In this document: positions 60,415-64,000 of the stretch, one piece after another | Layout: every line of letters starts with the position of its first letter | How positions within the stretch are numbered: the first letter of the stretch is position 1 | Assembly: GCA_013178015.1 (NCBI GenBank) | Contig: JABLXR010000026.1 | Location: 35,435-99,434, forward strand | Length of the DNA: 64,000 nt | DNA from: Anaerolineae bacterium | Lineage (GTDB): Bacteria; Chloroflexota; Anaerolineae; DRVO01 | Reading direction: 5' to 3' | The notes under the pieces: generated by a model | Database searches by the model: none | Seen by the model: the letters and a program-made list of their open reading frames with translations, nothing else | Told to the model about the DNA's origin: nothing | Translations under genes and position numbers: made by a program

Positions 60415-61527
60415 GTGCGACTGAAGGAGCGCTTCCACAGGGTCATGAACGGCGAAGCCGGGGTGAGGCCACCTCAGGCCGCCTTCTTCGGACCCTGGAA
60501 GCAGACCCTGGATCGGTGGCATCGCGAGGGCCTGGTCGGCGACGACTGGGCCCGGGCCGCCGGGTTCGAGGACGGCTCCCAGCATCCGGTGCCGGTCAAC
60601 GCCTTCCTCTGCCCCCTGCTGCCGGAGACGGTCCTGGCCGAGGAGGGTGCCAGCCGCGTCATCCGGGATCAGCACGGAGTAGTGAAGAGGGTCAGGGCCG
60701 ACGACGAGAGCATGCCCCAGTTCCTGCACCACCCGGTACAAAGCCGGGCGGATTGGGAGCAACTCCGGCCGCTGCTATCCGACCCGCGCCACCCCGAGCG
60801 CTTCCCCAGCCGACAGCACCCCTTCGTGGGGGTGGACGACTGGGACAGCTGGCGCCGGGAGTGGGAGGAACGCGATTCCATCCTGTTCCTGGGTATGCTC
60901 CCTTGCGGGTTCTTCGGGGGGCTGCGCGAGCTGATGGGGCTGGAGACGGCCCTGACGGCCTTCTACGACGATCCCGGACTGGTGGAAGACGTGCTGGACA
61001 CCCTTTGCGACCTGTGGAGCGCCTTCTACCCCCGGGTGTTGCGCCAGGTCCGAGTGGACTTCGTGTTCATCTGGGAGGACATGTGCTACCGGGGCGGGCC
61101 CTTGATCTCGCCCGCCACTTTCCGCCGCTTCCTGCTACCCCGCTACCGGAGGATGACCGAGGCCCTGCGACGGGCGGGGGTGAGGAACATCTTCGTAGAT
61201 TCTGACGGAGACGTGACCCAGCTGATCCCGCTGTGGCTGGAGGGAGGCGTCACCGGGGTGCTTCCCTTCGAGGTCGCCTCGGGGCTGGACCTGGCCGGCA
61301 TCGCCCGGCAGTACCCGGAGCTGCAGATGATCGGAGGCGTTGACAAGCGGGCGCTGGCCGCTGGTCCGGAGGCTATCGAGGCCGAGTTGACCAAGCTGCC
61401 GCCGCTGCTGGAGCGGGGGCGCTACATCCCGGCCGTGGATCACGGCGTGCCCCCGGACGTGTCTTGGGACAACTATCGCCGGTTCGCTGAGCGTCTCGGT
61501 GCCATCCTGGAGGCATTCGGGCAGTAG
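60415..61527 (+). CDS. Uroporphyrinogen decarboxylase (URO-D)-family protein
   Basis: This protein of 370 residues has the URO-D TIM-barrel pattern: VFIWEDMCYRGGPLISPATFRRFLLPRYRRMTEAL (URO-D substrate segment), then VDSDGDVTQLIPLWLEGGVTGVLPFEVASGLDL and IGGVDKRAL. Such proteins in catabolic clusters are usually not haem enzymes; some are corrinoid:CoM-type methyltransferases, and many are uncharacterised. I choose the GTG at 60415 (CACGGAGGTAGCA in front) over the GTG at 60391, which lacks an RBS. The function here is unknown. Confidence 0.8.
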   Translation: MRLKERFHRVMNGEAGVRPPQAAFFGPWKQTLDRWHREGLVGDDWARAAGFEDGSQHPVPVNAFLCPLLPETVLAEEGASRVIRDQHGVVKRVRADDESMPQFLHHPVQSRADWEQLRPLLSDPRHPERFPSRQHPFVGVDDWDSWRREWEERDSILFLGMLPCGFFGGLRELMGLETALTAFYDDPGLVEDVLDTLCDLWSAFYPRVLRQVRVDFVFIWEDMCYRGGPLISPATFRRFLLPRYRRMTEALRRAGVRNIFVDSDGDVTQLIPLWLEGGVTGVLPFEVASGLDLAGIARQYPELQMIGGVDKRALAAGPEAIEAELTKLPPLLERGRYIPAVDHGVPPDVSWDNYRRFAERLGAILEAFGQ

Positions 61528-61595
61528 TGGAATCCGGCCCCCGCCCAGGGGCGACCCGCCCAACGTGTGAATCGTGCCTGCTGTGGAGGTGCAAT

Positions 61596-62627
61596 GTGGC
61601 CAAGATACTGGTGACCGGCGCCGCGGGACAGGTGGGGTGCCGTCTCGTGAGGCAGCTGCTCGAACGCAATTACGAGGTGAGGGGGCTCATACTCCCCAAT
61701 GACCCCGCTGCCGACCGTCTGGCAGGGCTAGAGCTGGAGGTGGTGGAGGGCGACCTGCTGGACCCGGAAGTGGCTGAGAGGGCCATGGAAGGGGTGGACG
61801 CTGCTGTCCACACCGCCAACCTGGTGTCGCCCTTGCCGGGCATGACCGAGAGCGCTTTCTTCGACAACAACGTGCGCACCACCTTCCACGTGGCCTGTGC
61901 CGCGGGGCGCAGGGCCGACCGGCTGGAGCGGCTGGTTCACATCAGCTCCTCCAGCGTCTACCCCAGCGACACCCACCAGTACGCCGCCTGCTACGCTCCC
62001 ATTGACGAGGAGCACCCCCGCCGTCCTCGGGGAGTGTACCCCCTGAGCAAGAACATCGGCGAGGAGATCGTGAACGCGGTCAGCCGGGAGACGAAGCTTC
62101 GGGCCGCCATCATCCGCCCTTCCGGTATCGCCTCCGGCACGTCCATACTGGGCCGCTGGAACGTGGGGTTCGTGTGCAACATCCTGCGCACCGGCCAGGC
62201 TCACCGGGAGAGCGAGCTCTACATGGCCGACGGCACCGAGCTGTGGCACGACCTGGAGGCGGCCGCTCGGTCCAAAGACCAGCCCTGCGCCATCACCGAC
62301 GACCGGGGGCGGCCGTGGCTGTACCGACCAGTTGACGCCCGGGACGTGGCCCATGCCTGCGTCTGCGCCCTGGAGAGCCCAGCCGCGGTGGGGGAGGCCT
62401 TCAACGCCGCCGCCCCGGAGCCCATCTACTACACCGAGGCAGCCCAGGTGCTCGCCGAAGCCCTGGGGATACCCGTCCTCGAGTGGCAGGTGCCGGTGCG
62501 CTGGGTGTTCGACCTGTCCATCACCAAGGCCAAGACGCTGATCGGCTACCGGCCCCGGTGGGGGATCCGGGAGATGGTGGCCGATGCCCTGGCGGTGCAG
62601 AAGGGCGAGAGCGACGGGCTATCCTGA
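61596..62627 (+). CDS. NAD-dependent epimerase/dehydratase (paralogue of 34178-35215)
   Basis: This 343-residue extended SDR has VTGAAGQVGCRLVRQLL, HISSSSVYP and YPLSK (YxxxK). It is very similar to the enzyme at 34178 over its length. The start is GTG at 61596 behind TGTGGAGGTGCAAT. It sits far downstream of the first copy, next to a different set of enzymes, as expected after duplication of a whole catabolic module. Confidence 0.9.
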   Translation: MAKILVTGAAGQVGCRLVRQLLERNYEVRGLILPNDPAADRLAGLELEVVEGDLLDPEVAERAMEGVDAAVHTANLVSPLPGMTESAFFDNNVRTTFHVACAAGRRADRLERLVHISSSSVYPSDTHQYAACYAPIDEEHPRRPRGVYPLSKNIGEEIVNAVSRETKLRAAIIRPSGIASGTSILGRWNVGFVCNILRTGQAHRESELYMADGTELWHDLEAAARSKDQPCAITDDRGRPWLYRPVDARDVAHACVCALESPAAVGEAFNAAAPEPIYYTEAAQVLAEALGIPVLEWQVPVRWVFDLSITKAKTLIGYRPRWGIREMVADALAVQKGESDGLS

Positions 62628-62660
62628 GGCTAGACTGGGCACAAAACCAAGCGTGAGAGG

Positions 62661-64000
62661 ATGACAACAGTGACAGAGAGACACTTCGAGTTCCGACGGC
62701 GAATCTCCGTGGTACATAAGCCCGATCGTGGCGATGCCGCCGCCCGGCCCGGCCCAGACGAGACCGTAGTGGACGACGGTTGGGCCATCGTGGTGCCTGA
62801 AGCGGCCTCAGAAATGCTTCTGACGGCAGCCAAGGACCTACAGGACTACTTCTTCACCAGCATGGGCGTGTCGCTCGTCCTGCGAAGGACGGCTTCCCCG
62901 GCGGAGGTGGCCCAGAGCGGCGACCGCCTCATCCTCCTGGCCACCAAGGACGACCTGCCGCAGATGGGAGCAGACCTGACGGTGCCGCGAAGCTTCCGCC
63001 TGGTGGTGAGCCCTGACAGGGTGGTGGTGTGTGGTCATGAAGACCGGGGGGCCGGCCAGGGCTCCTATCACCTGGAGGACCTCATGAACCTGCGGGAAGC
63101 GCCCTTCGTCAGCCCGCAGGACATCACGCGCGAGCCCCTCTTCTCGCCCCGGATGACCCACTCCGGCTGGGGGCTGGACGCCTTCCCCGACGACTACCTC
63201 AACGCCATGGCCCATCATGGGTTCGATGCCGCCCTGCTCTTCGTCGGCACCCACGAGCCCCACACGGACGTGGTGGACCGCACTCCTAAGGGTTACCAGG
63301 ACTTCAACAACCTGATAGATCGGGCGGCGCGCTACGGCATTGACGTCTACGCCTACAGCTACATCAAGAGCCCCAAGCACCCCGACGATCCTGACGCCGA
63401 GGCCTACTACGATAGCACCTACGGGGCCCTCTTTCGCGCCTGCCCCGGCTTCAAAGGGGTGACTCTGGTAGGGGAATCGGTGGAGTTCCCCAGCAAAGAC
63501 CCACACACCACCGGCCGCCTGCGCCTGGATGCCTCCCCCGACGGCCTGCCGCCCAGCAAGCCCAGCCCGGGCTGGTGGCCCTGCGAGGACTACCCCCAGT
63601 GGCTGAACCTGCTCAAGCGAGTGATCCGCCGCTATAGCCCCCAGGCCGACATCGTCTTCTGGACCTACAACTGGGGCTGGGCACCGGAAGAGCCGCGCTT
63701 GGCCCTGATCCGGTCTCTGCCCACCGACATCACTCTCGAGGCCACTTTCGAGATGTTCGAGCAGCGGCAGCGGGAGAACGTCACTAACGTGTGTGTGGAC
63801 TACACCCTCTCCTTCGAGGGGCCAGGCAAGTACTTCGCCGGCGAGGCGGCCGCCGCCCACGAGCGAGGGCTCAGGCTCTACACCATGTCCAACACCGCCG
63901 GCCTCACCTGGGACTTCGGCGTGATACCGTATCAGCCTGCACCCTTCCAGTGGGACCGGCGCTGGCAGGACCTGCTGAAGGCTCGGGAGGACTGGGGCCT
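62661..64000 (+). CDS. Glycosidase-like protein, 3' end beyond the window
   Basis: An open frame from the ATG at 62661 runs off the window edge (446 codons seen). The N-terminal 150 residues resemble the non-catalytic domain before alpha-glucuronidase-like and GH20-like barrels (WAIVVPEAASEML, AKDLQDYFFTSMGVSL, GHEDRGAGQGSYHLEDLM). A TIM-barrel-like part follows (MAHHGFDAALLFVGTHEP, DRAARYGIDVYAYSYI, VTLVGESVEFPS, FWTYNWGW). The ESVEFPS segment may hold an active-site Glu. No signal peptide is seen. It fits the carbohydrate-degrading theme, but the family is uncertain. Confidence 0.6.
   Translation, partial: MTTVTERHFEFRRRISVVHKPDRGDAAARPGPDETVVDDGWAIVVPEAASEMLLTAAKDLQDYFFTSMGVSLVLRRTASPAEVAQSGDRLILLATKDDLPQMGADLTVPRSFRLVVSPDRVVVCGHEDRGAGQGSYHLEDLMNLREAPFVSPQDITREPLFSPRMTHSGWGLDAFPDDYLNAMAHHGFDAALLFVGTHEPHTDVVDRTPKGYQDFNNLIDRAARYGIDVYAYSYIKSPKHPDDPDAEAYYDSTYGALFRACPGFKGVTLVGESVEFPSKDPHTTGRLRLDASPDGLPPSKPSPGWWPCEDYPQWLNLLKRVIRRYSPQADIVFWTYNWGWAPEEPRLALIRSLPTDITLEATFEMFEQRQRENVTNVCVDYTLSFEGPGKYFAGEAAAAHERGLRLYTMSNTAGLTWDFGVIPYQPAPFQWDRRWQDLLKAREDWG

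Noticed and set aside
62838..63860. Minus-strand open frame of 340 codons near the window end
   Set aside because: The plus strand carries a longer open frame with glycosidase-like text. The minus frame is a shadow.

Overview
The window looks like chromosomal DNA of a high-GC Chloroflexota bacterium (Anaerolineae-like). This is an inference from style, with no rRNA or tRNA to confirm it. The clues are Tat/lipobox solute-binding proteins with Ala/Pro/Thr-rich linkers, a membrane-anchored multiheme cytochrome with a Thr-Pro linker, many unlinked ABC sugar systems lacking their own ATPase, and word-like intergenic inverted repeats. I see no CRISPR array, rRNA, tRNA or prophage.

Layout. 0-1.4 kb: an ISAs1-family insertion sequence next to a possible older IS end. 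2-9.8 kb (minus strand): a double alpha/beta-hydrolase esterase, two tandem family-5 solute-binding lipoproteins without permeases, and a Gfo/Idh/MocA dehydrogenase. 9.9-12.7 kb (minus): a six-haem c-type cytochrome and a Tat-exported FAD protein, probably an extracytoplasmic reductase pair. 12.8-15.4 kb: a decayed patch with a second ISAs1-type element (intact ends and 9-bp target duplication, frameshifted transposase), a possible sulfatase tail, a GNAT acetyltransferase and a PIN-toxin remnant. 15.4-19.8 kb (minus): a sugar ABC operon (MalF-like, MalG-like, binding protein) followed by a nitrilase-family amidase.

20.1-30.4 kb: two paralogous signalling loci. In each, a plus-strand regulator (sigma-70-region-4-like HTH, degenerate HATPase-like region, C-terminal receiver) converges on and overlaps the 3' end of a minus-strand membrane hybrid histidine kinase, by 98 bp and 56 bp. 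Between them lie an M14 carboxypeptidase-like protein and a DegT/DnrJ aminotransferase. This duplicated antisense-overlapping pair is the best candidate for an undescribed system.

30.7-64 kb (plus strand): a large carbohydrate or cyclitol catabolic region. It holds a family-1 ABC operon with an epimerase and a sugar isomerase; a LacI regulator with a consensus promoter and twin operators; a complete Dpp/Opp-type operon (SBP, B, C, D, F); another family-1 operon; and then a run of oxidoreductases (MDR, Gfo/Idh), two paralogous GHL6/beta-galactosidase-trimerisation-type proteins, an AAC(3)-like acetyltransferase, a NodB-like deacetylase, an amidohydrolase, a metal-ligand-deficient M24 (creatinase-like) protein, a URO-D-like protein, a second epimerase and a truncated glycosidase-like gene. 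Several enzymes occur as paralogous pairs, suggesting that a catabolic module was duplicated and diverged. Binding-protein genes are often followed by a strong hairpin before the permeases. Three of them share a full anti-SD-complementary element 73-83 nt upstream of their start codons.
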